Source of the DNA: a virus
Reading direction: 5' to 3' (one strand)
Virus record (IMG/VR): IMGVR_UViG_3300025087_000148
Coordinates: 1-42,861 of that record
DNA length: 42,861 nucleotides
Positions 8,101-14,739 of the stretch are shown here, in pieces (positions within the stretch are counted from its first letter, which is position 1; every line of letters begins with the position of its first letter). The position numbers and the translations under genes were made by a program. The notes beneath the pieces are model-generated. The model worked only from the letters and a program-made list of their open reading frames with translations. It was not told the origin of the DNA and made no database searches.

Positions 8101-10459
8101 GCTCAATCGCCTGTTTGAAGAAGGTTTGAGTGACGCGGATGTCCGGTCGATTGAAAGCCTCATGTCGCGCGGGCCGCAAGCAAAGATGCTCAAGCCACTG
8201 TATGGCTCGGACAAGCCCACAATTACCCCGCTACGTTCCATATTTGATAATGCAATACTTGGCGGCATGTACGCGGATAAAATGGCGTTTCAGGCCAAAG
8301 TGGTTGACTTCTTTGAACAGACGGGCGCGGTTCGGAGAATCCAGACGACAAAGCCGATAGCGAATGCCGAGGAAAAGGCCGGTCGGCTTCTTGACACGCC
8401 GTTCATTGAGCAGATGGTCACGGAAACCGGGCTGACCAAAGATGAAGTTCTCGACCTCATGAAGGGTTCCATTTACGCGAATCTGCGACGCCCGGAAAAT
8501 TTCAAGCCGGAAACAATGATCTGGATTTTGCGAGACGGAAAAAAAGAATTGTGGGAATTCTCTGACAAGATGCTTCTGGAATCCGTGCGTAACGATGACC
8601 CCATGACGTTTCACTTTACGATAAGGGCGTTACAGGGGCTGTCGAAGTTGTGGAAAACCACGGTAACGATGTCCATTGATTTTATGACTGGCAACCTTAT
8701 CCGTGACGCGGGAAACCGTATGGCCCTGTACAACCCCGGCAAAGGTCCGGGCAAGTTCTTGCGGAACATAGGTGACGCGCTCATGGCCCCGGCCACAATT
8801 CCGGTGCGCCAGTTATACGCGGGGACTGAAAGAGGAATGGAAAGTGAGTTTGGGAAATTCCTCACATCGTTACGGTGGGCCGGGTATGGCGGTTCGTCTC
8901 TGTATGCTGATTTCCAAAAGGACATGAACAAGTATATTCGCAAGCATGGCCGCGTACCGAAATTCACGTCCATAAAACAAGCTGTCGCGCAACCATTTAC
9001 AAAAGAAGGATTAGTAAACAATATTTCAAAGCCGTTCGAGTACATGGAAAAAGTAGGTTGGATGCTCGATCAGCCACAGAGAATATCAGCCGCGCTCGAC
9101 ACATACCGGAAAACGGGCGATATCTACAAGGCGGCAATCATTGCCCGCGACGTGAGTACCGACTTTGCAGAGCAGGGCAAGGCCATCAAGTTTGTGTCCG
9201 GCGTGTTCCCGTTCGGTTCCGCGAGTATCGGCGGTTTGCGAACTGCAATCAAAATGGCCCGAGAGAATCCCACGGGGTTCCTCATGCGCGGACTTGTGAC
9301 GTATGCCATACCGTCCATGATGCTTGAATCCATGTACCGCGATGAAGAATGGTATCAGGATTTACCGAAGCAAATGAAGGGGCAGTATTTCGTTCTCGGA
9401 CATTCATTTGATAAGAACGGGCAGGAATGGATTTACACGCTCCCGAAGCCGTGGGAAATTGGCGCTATATTTTCAACACTGCCGAGCATTCTTGCCCGCG
9501 AATCATTGGACGGAAAGCCGGTTGATAAAAAAGAATTATGGGCTGAACTCGAAAATTTGTTTGTGATGTCTGTCCCGAAGCTACAGAACCCGCTTACATC
9601 ATTGTATTTTGACATCAGGCGCAATTACGATCCGTTCTTTGACAGGACGATTGAAAGCGAATGGGACGTGGCCCGCAAGATAGACAAGTCGCTTCGGGAT
9701 AATCCCAACACACTTGAAGCATTCCGCACGGCTACGGCCAAGGGAACCACGCTCAATAAGCTCAATGTTTCCCCGGCACAACTGGAGCATGTCGTTAGAA
9801 AGCTGTTCGGAACGTGGGGAAAATACGGTATCCAGGGGCTTGATTATTACCAGGCATCCAAAGATGACCGAACACTTTTGCCGAAAGTTCCCGAATGGGC
9901 TGATCTTGGAAACTTCCTTTTGAACATGCCCGCTCAAATGGTATTGTCGCGCATCGTGAAGCAGGGCAACATGATCAACACGGAACCCGTTTCGAATTAT
10001 TGGGACTTCTACGTCGGCGGGATGTCGGCCACAAATACGGAATCGGATATACGGTCAAAGGTAAAGAAAGCTGGCGAGGTAGCGGGGCTGACGGAAGAGC
10101 AAATAGATAAAAATATAAGAGAGGAAATAAAGCCATATAAGAAAGAAGCCGATTACGCATATTTTATAAAAGATTATGTGGATGATTCTGGCATTCACGA
10201 CAATATCAAATGGTTGAATAATGAATACAAACTTGCCAATTCAGATGACGGAGAATACAAAAACAAATCTATTCCAGAACGGATAGAAACCAAGGCAAAG
10301 GCCGCAAGAGACGCAACGATTATGGCCCGAATTGTATTGGATGAATATTTGCTATATGAAAAAAATCCGACAGAATACCGATTGGAACATCCAATCGAAG
10401 ATCCTGATTCATATTTCAACTATATCCAAGGAAAATTCCGATCAATGAAAACTCAATAA
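5138..10459 (+). CDS. Giant polyvalent virion protein with FecR-like, two ADP-ribosyltransferase-like and LPD38-like regions
   Basis: A 1773-residue protein, coupled by TAATG to the previous gene. Residues 3-65 hold an imperfect duplication of a basic segment (KKFYKTNPVTG twice). Residues about 116-180 resemble FecR/SH3-like beta domains (GVEIPLKHGDEIRQGDVVVTG). Residues about 416-549 match ADP-ribosyltransferase domains of phage polyvalent proteins (GFHTTG ... GTYIALDEPF ... LRKMGYDGEAG ... ELIIFDNKKVK; an H-Y-E type order). Residues about 574-686 look like a second ART of R-S-E type (TVYRAVP ... DYVTASRRYAEEH ... ANEFKWV). From about 780 to 1510 the sequence resembles LPD38 (IDFMTGNLIRDAGNR ... 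AAIIARDVSTDFAEQGKA). The protein is likely packaged and injected, where the ART domains could modify host proteins. Catalysis is inferred from motif order. Confidence 0.75.
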   Translation: MAKVSPIGKKFYKTNPVTGATRSDNVKPNPVKGSKYDPTQKKKVSPKSKKFYKTNPVTGETRESNTPKKQGVYPKPWIPAEQVFATPEKPYRPYSVEPVAPRSKDILPPRVGNVAVSKNTKVKRLGVEIPLKHGDEIRQGDVVVTGKNGRAIIKYSGISELTGIGPNENYGVDIRRGIAQEKAKESPIVPVKSPKRYPTLEKIEPYLEPWEKSATSVGKQLLEFGETLPTEVVVLPKRAKETYEKITGKREWGTSDIDLGLKSRGFMEALEERKPWLEIKDPIQMVQEGQIKGPWVVPAVVTAIFFPDPTDVLFIGKFANKAVGLAGKHGDDVLFKSVVRLNDEMKAGRVARKTVDDIMGRIETKLADESVSPEMLKDYQDIYKQAYGMMARIDKKAASEAAKLSAEQKVLRKTIKVEGFHTTGTEQAYSQRGAGTYIALDEPFRGAGKAEKVNRATTYIEPEKIFDPNGIVPGSNKTKSIEDSKKLVNELNKNVSSMSGKDPMEIMRKISEARTDTLRKMGYDGEAGFIDAPGGNRELIIFDNKKVKLTDTKPAKAAPPAEPPRAAHVPTTPVNRYLISNARPGSNMEIDAYGIGSEFEVPIPKGEMVTVYRAVPSEVNEIKPGDYVTASRRYAEEHLGNHLSGYYVENPALMKGGKILEIDIPKSELELYTANEFKWVGKGKVPTTPVAPVAGDIKPVAKLTPEAREEAIDSALHLSKALPERADIPVNIEPEKLIKDFEETAPLVRGWSPDKRTVGRMITESWFKGTGPSINWKAGLINERDRFTHNFLSRWVYIQTAGRKYGVDQATARKLYENKKLLSDVRKRHLVSVTEGMPLFERSYDGKIILDEAGRPRILDPWEHGLDRSYTIQNVLSPMDALSKQELYATGYKGERQHLLEVIDDYLYAKHAESVINRGINPGTSRELIKARMDAFNALTGSQRVAADAVFERAQHTAGYVREYMYSMGVINKATKDLWEETSPFYIPLNRLFEEGLSDADVRSIESLMSRGPQAKMLKPLYGSDKPTITPLRSIFDNAILGGMYADKMAFQAKVVDFFEQTGAVRRIQTTKPIANAEEKAGRLLDTPFIEQMVTETGLTKDEVLDLMKGSIYANLRRPENFKPETMIWILRDGKKELWEFSDKMLLESVRNDDPMTFHFTIRALQGLSKLWKTTVTMSIDFMTGNLIRDAGNRMALYNPGKGPGKFLRNIGDALMAPATIPVRQLYAGTERGMESEFGKFLTSLRWAGYGGSSLYADFQKDMNKYIRKHGRVPKFTSIKQAVAQPFTKEGLVNNISKPFEYMEKVGWMLDQPQRISAALDTYRKTGDIYKAAIIARDVSTDFAEQGKAIKFVSGVFPFGSASIGGLRTAIKMARENPTGFLMRGLVTYAIPSMMLESMYRDEEWYQDLPKQMKGQYFVLGHSFDKNGQEWIYTLPKPWEIGAIFSTLPSILARESLDGKPVDKKELWAELENLFVMSVPKLQNPLTSLYFDIRRNYDPFFDRTIESEWDVARKIDKSLRDNPNTLEAFRTATAKGTTLNKLNVSPAQLEHVVRKLFGTWGKYGIQGLDYYQASKDDRTLLPKVPEWADLGNFLLNMPAQMVLSRIVKQGNMINTEPVSNYWDFYVGGMSATNTESDIRSKVKKAGEVAGLTEEQIDKNIREEIKPYKKEADYAYFIKDYVDDSGIHDNIKWLNNEYKLANSDDGEYKNKSIPERIETKAKAARDATIMARIVLDEYLLYEKNPTEYRLEHPIEDPDSYFNYIQGKFRSMKTQ

Positions 10460-10480
10460 TGATCCTTCCATTTCATCCAC

Positions 10481-10520
10481 AGAGCCCTGAATCATTACCC
10501 CCGTCAGGGTTCTCTTTTTT
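10481..10520. terminator. Intrinsic terminator between convergent genes
   Basis: AGAGCCCTGA at 10481-10490 pairs with TCAGGG..CTCT from 10504, followed on the + strand by a run of six T (10515-10520). It lies 21 bases after the stop of the giant virion protein and overlaps the stop of the convergent gene, so it should end the rightward late transcript. Confidence 0.7.
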
Positions 10521-11388
10521 CTCCATGTATTTGCATCAAATATTCAATGGGCTCCTTCACCCATCCAGACGTTATCCCGAGTCCGCAGTCGATCCATTCA
10601 ACCTCTGGATACATGACTGGGAAAAGTGCGTTTGCTATTGCCGCTACAAAAAATGGCTGAATTGTAGCAACCCCAAGTTCTTCGTCGAGCATAATAAAGT
10701 CGAGGCCCTTATAAACATCGTCAATGGGATCGCCGCGTTTCCATGAAAGCTCATTCCCGATGTTACCGATGATGTCACAGCCCATCCAATAGCAGAATCC
10801 AGTGCAGTTGAATGTTGTAACAGCTCCATCCTGACACGCGAATATCTTCACGCCGAATGCGTCCCTTACGACGCGCGCCCACGGTGACCACGGGTCAGCC
10901 GCTTCATACGCGTAGCAGTTTGTATGTTTCAAAAGTTCAATAACCTTTGGATGTGTGCGAGACCTTACCGCAAACTTGTCGCGATCCCTCGGTGGCCTCG
11001 TGAAGAAGTCGGCCACGGTTTCCGATGAATCCCCGGTCATTGTCATATCTGGAAATATTCCGTTGTCGCAAAGCCGCTCGTGCATGCGGTCCACACTTAC
11101 GATGTGAATGCCCTGGGATTGCGCCTGTGCTATTTTTTTCATGTCCCTGTGGGTTGACGCCCCATTTGCCACGACAAGGGCTGTGTGGCCACTCCACGAG
11201 CCGTACAGGGATGACAACATAGGCATCCGCCGTATGGCGGTTTTGTTCGCTTCGAGGTTGCGCGTCCACGTCTCACCCCATGTTTTCCACATTTCATTGC
11301 CATTATAAATATTTTCTTTCCATATCCGGCCACCGCGCTGACAGTAGTTTTCTGGATTTAGATGATAGTGTGCGTCGAAGTGGTGCAT
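10504..11388 (-). CDS. DUF115 / MptE-like protein (glycosyltransferase-type fold)
   Basis: A 294-residue protein when started at the ATG at 11388, which has a strong CGAGGAG eight bases upstream. The order NLEANKTAIRRMPMLSSLYG, then ALVVANGAST, then IHIVSVDRMHERLCDNGIFP, then MTMTGDSS is that of the DUF115 (6-hydroxymethylpterin diphosphokinase MptE-like) family. The usual glycine/GPSL turn is replaced by ANGAST. Family members are found in surface polysaccharide/flagellin glycosylation loci and in phages. It is the only leftward gene in the left 11.5 kb. An in-frame extension to 11487 adds a half dockerin-like peptide across a run of 12 A; see findings. Substrate cannot be named. Confidence 0.7.
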   Translation of the reverse strand: MHHFDAHYHLNPENYCQRGGRIWKENIYNGNEMWKTWGETWTRNLEANKTAIRRMPMLSSLYGSWSGHTALVVANGASTHRDMKKIAQAQSQGIHIVSVDRMHERLCDNGIFPDMTMTGDSSETVADFFTRPPRDRDKFAVRSRTHPKVIELLKHTNCYAYEAADPWSPWARVVRDAFGVKIFACQDGAVTTFNCTGFCYWMGCDIIGNIGNELSWKRGDPIDDVYKGLDFIMLDEELGVATIQPFFVAAIANALFPVMYPEVEWIDCGLGITSGWVKEPIEYLMQIHGEKREP

Positions 11389-11521
11389 TTTTTGAACTCC
11401 TCGTTTTTTTTTTTTCAATACTGCATATAATAAAACAATTACGTCTATTATGTCTAATCGATTATCTCCATTTTCATCCGCTATCATTTGTTAGCGTATC
11501 ATAATGGTTGCCCTTCCCCAT

Positions 11522-11582
11522 TACAAGCCCTCGGCGACGGGGGCGTTTTTTATTTATCAAATTTATTCCTCTTCAAAAGTTC
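11522..11582 (-). pseudogene. 3' remnant of a second copy of the 12697-12876 gene with its terminator
   Basis: These 61 bases match 12669-12729 with only two differences. Read on the minus strand they give the last ten codons ELLKRNKFDK plus stop and the downstream hairpin. Both differences are synonymous (CGG/AGG for Arg, AAG/AAA for Lys), so this is a diverged gene copy rather than a fresh duplication. The copy stops exactly where the inverted-repeat-bounded element begins (about 11583); the rest of the gene is missing. Confidence 0.7.
11527..11551. terminator. Intrinsic terminator with GCGA tetraloop (left copy)
   Basis: GCCCTCG and CGGGGGC (11527-11533 and 11538-11544) form a 7-bp stem closed by the GNRA tetraloop GCGA and followed by G and six T on the + strand. 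It is the terminator belonging to the small gene whose remnant is at 11552-11582. An almost identical copy lies at 12674-12698. Confidence 0.7.
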
Positions 11583-11584
11583 GG

Positions 11585-11602
11585 TAGTGGGTCAGTTTGA
11601 AA
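11585..11602 (+). repeat. Left terminal inverted repeat
   Basis: Eighteen bases, TAGTGGGTCAGTTTGAAA, preceded by GG. Perfect complement of 12609-12626. Left boundary of the inserted segment. Confidence 0.75.
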
Positions 11603-11649
11603 AACTTGACCGATCAAGCATATAGGATATAATAGGAATTGATTGGGGG

Positions 11650-11692
11650 CACGTGGGAGACGCCCTAACAAGTTGGTCTCCCACGTGGTTTT
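11650..11692 (+). terminator. Strong hairpin with T-run
   Basis: CACGTGGGAGAC (11650-11661) pairs perfectly over 12 bp with GTCTCCCACGTG (11676-11687), loop of 14, followed by TTTTT on the + strand. No gene precedes it within the element, so it may insulate the element from transcription entering from the left. Confidence 0.7.
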
Positions 11693-11794
11693 TCCCAGTT
11701 TTTTTATTTCATGGTGGTGCGCGCGTTTCTTGCCATTGCATGGCCAATCATTCCTTTCTTCGCATATAAAATGCGATAAATTGTCATCATATAC

Positions 11795-11823
11795 TTGACA
11801 ATGGTGGGCCTTTGTTGTATGCT
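11795..11823 (+). promoter_or_regulatory. Sigma-70-like promoter
   Basis: TTGACA at 11795-11800, 17-bp spacer, TATGCT at 11818-11823. Expected start near 11830. A bidirectional terminator begins only 27 bases downstream (11857), so the product would be a very short RNA or an attenuated transcript. Confidence 0.45.
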
Positions 11824-11856
11824 CTCATTGTCAATACCACTTAGTAAGTCGTTCAC

Positions 11857-11884
11857 AAAAACCGTTGCTCGAACAACGGTTTTT
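11857..11884. terminator. Bidirectional intrinsic terminator
   Basis: AAAAACCGTTG, loop CTCGAA, CAACGGTTTTT form a perfect stem with A and T runs on both flanks; the pairing extends to 14 bp (11854-11867 with 11874-11887). It separates the promoter at 11795 from the promoter at 11921. Confidence 0.7.
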
Positions 11885-11920
11885 GTGACAAATTTGTTGT
11901 CGTGCATTTAGAATAAATGT

Positions 11921-11948
11921 TTGACAGTGCAATATATGTCAGTACAAT
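11921..11948 (+). promoter_or_regulatory. Sigma-70 promoter of the XRE-type gene
   Basis: TTGACA at 11921-11926, 16-bp spacer, TACAAT at 11943-11948, a near-consensus promoter. It is followed within 14 bases by a ribosome site and the leader ORF at 11962. It should drive the regulator in this element constitutively unless repressed. Confidence 0.7.
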
Positions 11949-11961
11949 AAAGGAAAGAAGC

Positions 11962-12063
11962 ATGATTGCTTCAAAGAGGAGTTGTAAGGCTAAAAGCACC
12001 GAAGTCGTTGGTTTAAAAAAAACTGACGCCCCAGAGATAATGGGAGGTGTGTTAAATGAATGA
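11962..12063 (+). CDS. 33-residue leader peptide
   Basis: ATG 11962 lies just downstream of AGGAAAG and directly behind the promoter. The ORF of 33 codons is basic at its start (MIASKRSCKAKS) and ends by overlapping the start of the next gene by 8 bases (stop 12061-12063, next ATG 12056). This is the layout of a translational coupling leader. The peptide itself may have no function. Short length leaves doubt that it is a real product. Confidence 0.45.
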   Translation: MIASKRSCKAKSTEVVGLKKTDAPEIMGGVLNE

Positions 12064-12448
12064 TATGATTAACATTTCATACGCATTTGGAGAATTGTTT
12101 AAAAAAAAACGAATTGCGTTAGATTTAACGCTCAGGGATTTTTGTGACAAAAACACACTTGATCATATTTTAATAAGTAGAATAGAATGTGGAATATTGC
12201 CACCCCCACAACACGAAGAACTTGTAAGATATGCTAAATGCCTTAAAATTGAGCAAAATTCTGATGATTGGCATAGATTTTTTAATATTGCAAGAAGCTC
12301 TACAGAAGCAATAAATGATAGAAAAAACAAAGATGTTGAATGTTCTATTTTAAAGATTTTGCCAGTATCACCAGGATTTAAACCAGACGGAAGCAAGTTT
12401 ACAGAAAAACAGCTCGATGATCTTATCGACATAATTAAAAACGGCTGA
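12056..12448 (+). CDS. XRE-type helix-turn-helix regulator
   Basis: A 130-residue protein with GGGAGGTG before ATG 12056. Residues 8-75 fit a lambda-repressor/XRE fold: FGELFKKKRIALDLTLRDFC, then the recognition-helix region DHILISRIECGILPPPQH, then a helix with EELVRYAKCLKI. The sequence S.IE.G.L.PP is the usual end of an XRE domain. The C-terminal 50 residues are helical and end with KQLDDLIDIIKNG. It is the only protein gene of the inverted-repeat element and has its own promoter. It could regulate phage early genes or the host; no operator can be assigned. Confidence 0.7.
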   Translation: MNDMINISYAFGELFKKKRIALDLTLRDFCDKNTLDHILISRIECGILPPPQHEELVRYAKCLKIEQNSDDWHRFFNIARSSTEAINDRKNKDVECSILKILPVSPGFKPDGSKFTEKQLDDLIDIIKNG

Positions 12449-12478
12449 AATTGAAGGAAAAATGCCCATAACATTTAT

Positions 12479-12505
12479 GCCCTACCCTGAAATTGAAGGT
12501 AGGGC
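12479..12505 (+). terminator. Hairpin after the XRE-type gene
   Basis: GCCCTACC and GGTAGGGC pair over 8 bp around an 11-base loop, 30 bases after the stop. It is followed by TAATTTATTTC rather than a clean T-run, so it may be a weak terminator or a 3' stabilising structure. Confidence 0.5.
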
Positions 12506-12608
12506 TAATTTATTTCTAAATAGTGCAGTCTGATTTAAATCTTTCTTTTCTCGTTTAGCCATACCTAAAGTATAAGCATGACCGCTAAAGCATGTCAAGT
12601 GAGTGGCG

Positions 12609-12626
12609 TTTCAAACTGACCCACTA
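12609..12626 (-). repeat. Right terminal inverted repeat
   Basis: TTTCAAACTGACCCACTA is the exact complement of 11585-11602 and is followed by TCC, echoing the GG before the left copy. The stretch 12506-12608 holds no gene that I can support. Confidence 0.75.
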
Positions 12627-12673
12627 TCCAAGTTTTGAATTACCTTTGCTACCATGAACACCCCCAACTACAA

Positions 12674-12698
12674 GCCCTCGGCGACGGGGGCGTTTTTT
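12674..12698. terminator. Intrinsic terminator with GCGA tetraloop (right copy)
   Basis: Same 7-bp stem and GNRA loop as 11527-11551, with six T on the + strand side. On the minus strand it directly follows the stop of the 59-residue gene and is likely the end of the long early operon. Confidence 0.65.
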
Positions 12699-12876
12699 AT
12701 TTATCAAACTTATTCCGCTTCAAAAGTTCCTCGATTACGCCGCGCTCTATGCAATCCCCAAGCGTGCTTTTAATCGCCACCAGAATATCCTCGACGGGAA
12801 TCGCGTCGCCCTTGGCGTAGTCCATGTCGAGCGCGTTGTTGACGTACCGGCGCACGAATTCAGGGTAGTCGGTCAT
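12697..12876 (-). CDS. 59-residue helical protein, last gene of the early operon
   Basis: Starts at ATG 12876 with GGAG nine bases upstream and overlaps the preceding gene by 17 bases. The product is helical and amphipathic (DYPEFVRRYVNNALDMDY... ILVAIKSTLGDCIERGVIEE) and ends LLKRNKFDK. A diverged copy of its last ten codons with only synonymous changes exists at 11552-11582, showing that the sequence is under selection and is a real gene. Family unknown. Confidence 0.7.
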   Translation of the reverse strand: MTDYPEFVRRYVNNALDMDYAKGDAIPVEDILVAIKSTLGDCIERGVIEELLKRNKFDK

Positions 12877-13246
12877 TGGTCACATCTCCATTTGCTATGT
12901 CGTCAATCATATCCGCGAGTTTTTTGCGCAGAATAACCATCGCTTTTCCCGTTAGGTTGTTTGAACACACCATGAGCATTGAGGACAGCGCGTATGATTC
13001 TAATCGCTTATCGTATCCATCCCGACCCCATTTTGAAGCAAAAAGGGATTCGGTGAACACGGACGAATACAAATCAATGTCCATGGGTTTTTCGTGTTTC
13101 ACAAACAGCAATACTTCATCGCGTAGTCTATGCAGAACGTGCAACGGAAAATCCGTTTCTTCTCTCCATGTACCGGGGTAATATGTCACATTTATGTAAC
13201 TATCTCGGCACGTTCTTAATCCGTCAGCATATCGTTTCATGTTCAT
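12860..13246 (-). CDS. Unknown early protein, 128 residues
   Basis: Starts in an ATGA overlap with the upstream gene (13243-13246). A second in-frame ATG at 13240 is equally possible. The product is soluble, with aromatic/Arg N-terminus (RYADGLRTCRDSYINVTYY) and helical remainder (LHRLRDEVLLFVKHE, GKAMVILRKKLADMIDDIANG). No motif recognised. Its stop lies inside the next gene's start region, so expression is coupled. Confidence 0.65.
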   Translation of the reverse strand: MNMKRYADGLRTCRDSYINVTYYPGTWREETDFPLHVLHRLRDEVLLFVKHEKPMDIDLYSSVFTESLFASKWGRDGYDKRLESYALSSMLMVCSNNLTGKAMVILRKKLADMIDDIANGDVTNDRLP

Positions 13247-13686
13247 AATTTATTATTTTCCACCGCGAACTTGCCCCACTCACATCCGGGCGCGTGGCCT
13301 TGTATGGGCGCTCGTTTACAGATAACGCACGTTGGAATGTGTTCAAGGTCTTGCGGCCCCAACCATTCGCACTCTTTCAGCAGCGCGCGCATGGCGGCGT
13401 TGTCGGATTTCGTTTGATTGTAATCGGCAGTCGAAACGAGAGACACCGCCTCCCCGCGCTTGATTGTCTCGATGGATTTTGGAACCATTTTTTCAAGCTC
13501 GGCTACCTTCTCTGATTTACTGGTTGATTGATTTTGAAGAATGTGTATTTCCTCTATTGAAATACCATTCACCCGCTCAAGCTCGGCCACGCGGTCGCGT
13601 AGCGTGTTCTCTATTTTTTCGGAGACACTGACTGGAATCCATTTATATATTCGAGCTATCGCCTCGTCGAACGTCATGTCAGGCAT
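13243..13686 (-). CDS. Unknown early protein with Cys/His C-terminus
   Basis: 147 residues from ATG 13686, which has AAGGAG eight bases upstream; an earlier in-frame ATG at 13707 lacks a ribosome site. The first two thirds are coiled-coil-like (RDRVAELERVNGISIEEIHI, KVAELEKMVPK). The C-terminus has a CVICKRAPIQGHAPGCEWG metal-type cluster (C-x2-C ... H-x3-C) often seen in small phage proteins. Function unknown. Confidence 0.65.
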   Translation of the reverse strand: MPDMTFDEAIARIYKWIPVSVSEKIENTLRDRVAELERVNGISIEEIHILQNQSTSKSEKVAELEKMVPKSIETIKRGEAVSLVSTADYNQTKSDNAAMRALLKECEWLGPQDLEHIPTCVICKRAPIQGHAPGCEWGKFAVENNKL

Positions 13687-14077
13687 CGTCTGTCTCCTTT
13701 TTATCAATTTCTATTTTAAGCCAGTTGATTAAAGTCCGATTAATCATGTGTAAAAGATTAATATCAGATAGTGTTTTTTTTAGTATGTCTTTCAGCCGCG
13801 CGATCTCCGCGTCTTTGTCCCTAACCACTTGTTCAAGTTCCAATAGAAGGTCATTCAGTTGCGAATACGACCGCGCGTCGTTGATGAACTGCTCGGGATT
13901 TTCAATGCCCGCGCAGGCGTTGATACAAGCGACAATTCTTATGGCTATATCTTTTGTCATTATTCTACCGATAATAAATCCTTTCACGGTATCTCCGAAC
14001 GGAGTATTTCGGAGATAAAACATCCCATCATGTGGGACGTGTTCTATCCATAACGGTTCACCATACTTGTTACCCAT
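13679..14077 (-). CDS. Conserved phage early protein (RIVACINACAG motif)
   Basis: 132 residues, GGAGG six bases before ATG 14077. The sequence DIAIRIVACINACAGIENPEQF followed by a helix-rich tail is a recurrent signature of uncharacterised phage early proteins. The tail (LLLELEQVVRDKDAEIARLK) is a coiled coil. It overlaps the downstream gene by 8 bases. Role unknown. Confidence 0.65.
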   Translation of the reverse strand: MGNKYGEPLWIEHVPHDGMFYLRNTPFGDTVKGFIIGRIMTKDIAIRIVACINACAGIENPEQFINDARSYSQLNDLLLELEQVVRDKDAEIARLKDILKKTLSDINLLHMINRTLINWLKIEIDKKETDDA

Positions 14078-14357
14078 TCTCGGCCTCCGGTTCGCGTTCG
14101 AGTCTGTCGGCGTGTTCTCTTAATATGTCACCAATAAACCCACAATGTGGGTGAGAATCATATATTGTCGCATTCCTTCTTAATTCAAATATTCTATTTT
14201 CAATCCGCTTCGCCGCGTCCACGCCGTTCGCCGCGTCACGCATGCTAATCATATCGTCTATTTGACATTTATCATAATCATCTATTTCTTTCCTCGTAAC
14301 TCTACATATATCGTATTCAAGATGCTTGAAAATACATTCACACTCGCCGCACTTCAT
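14070..14357 (-). CDS. Cys-rich N-terminal small protein
   Basis: 95 residues behind GAGGGGG. The N-terminus MKCGECECIFKHLEYDICR carries four cysteines suitable for metal binding. The rest is helical and ends with a conserved-looking CGFIGDILREHADRLE. It overlaps the next gene by 8 bases. Function unknown. Confidence 0.6.
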   Translation of the reverse strand: MKCGECECIFKHLEYDICRVTRKEIDDYDKCQIDDMISMRDAANGVDAAKRIENRIFELRRNATIYDSHPHCGFIGDILREHADRLEREPEAENG

Positions 14358-14370
14358 GCCGTTTACCCCC

Positions 14371-14460
14371 TCAAAAAGTAGTGTACATAATCCAGTAATA
14401 AAAGACTATGGAGAGCGCTATTGCTATGATGATTCTGATTATCAAATCCCACGTTTTCAT
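14371..14460 (-). CDS. 29-residue membrane micro-protein
   Basis: ATG 14460 sits in an ATGA overlap with the preceding micro-gene and has CGGAGG upstream. The product is MKTWDLIIRII followed by a continuous hydrophobic helix to IMYTTF. Size, ribosome site and coupling argue for a real gene. It pairs with the next one to form two adjacent membrane peptides in the early operon. Confidence 0.6.
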   Translation of the reverse strand: MKTWDLIIRIIIAIALSIVFYYWIMYTTF

Positions 14461-14561
14461 ATAAACATCCTCCGCGATAAAACCATCATAATGTATGAAA
14501 ACAACAGCACTGATACAATCGCGATGATGGTCAGGTAGTGACGGGCAAGGAAATGTTTCAT
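14457..14561 (-). CDS. 34-residue membrane micro-protein
   Basis: Starts at ATG 14561 with GGAGAGC upstream, one base after the preceding gene's stop. The product has a basic N-terminus (MKHFLARHYL), one membrane helix (TIIAIVSVLLFSYIMMVLS) and RRMFI. Its end contains the ribosome site of the next micro-gene, so the two are coupled. Possible antiholin or membrane-targeted host modulator; not assignable. Confidence 0.6.
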   Translation of the reverse strand: MKHFLARHYLTIIAIVSVLLFSYIMMVLSRRMFI

Positions 14562-14562
14562 T

Positions 14563-14739
14563 TTACAGCTCTCCAATTTTGACGAAGTTATCACGATGAA
14601 TATACCATTGTTGAAGTGGGTCTCCAACATCAAACAATCCCCATTCCAGATCGCTGTCGTACTCTATGAAAACGCCTATACAAAATTCATCTTTTGACAT
14701 AGAGTATATCTCATACACGTCGCCTTTTTTGAGCGTCAT
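14563..14739 (-). CDS. 58-residue small acidic protein (SH3-like)
   Basis: The start is ATG 14739, with GAGAGGAG upstream, not the longer open frame to 14820 whose first residues are only the translation of a CRISPR repeat. The product MTLKKGDVYEIYS... EYDSDLEWGLFD... WYIHRDNFVKIGEL is a small beta-rich, SH3-like sequence. It overlaps the upstream gene by ATGA. Function unknown. Confidence 0.65.
   Translation of the reverse strand: MTLKKGDVYEIYSMSKDEFCIGVFIEYDSDLEWGLFDVGDPLQQWYIHRDNFVKIGEL

Larger units (their letters stand above)
11583..12629. mobile_element. Inverted-repeat-bounded insertion (about 1.05 kb) carrying an XRE-type gene
   Basis: The segment is bounded by perfect 18-bp inverted repeats, TAGTGGGTCAGTTTGAAA at 11585-11602 and its complement at 12609-12626. 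GTGGGTCA-type ends are usual for IS21-like and related insertion sequences. There is no transposase, so this would be a non-autonomous derivative. Inside are two terminators, two promoters, a leader ORF and a regulator gene, with higher A+T than flanking DNA. It interrupts a place where two copies of one gene end lie on either side. A clean target duplication is not visible (AAGTTC before, AAGTTT after). The alternative is a recombination-inserted regulatory cassette. Confidence 0.5.

Noticed and set aside
11704-11907. 67-codon minus-strand ORF inside the element
   Set aside because: It has no ribosome site and is crossed by a bidirectional terminator and a rightward promoter.
14694-14716. 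Possible + strand promoter (TTGACA) before the CRISPR repeat
   Set aside because: No acceptable -10 at 15-18 bp; kept only as a reason to test RNA from that strand.
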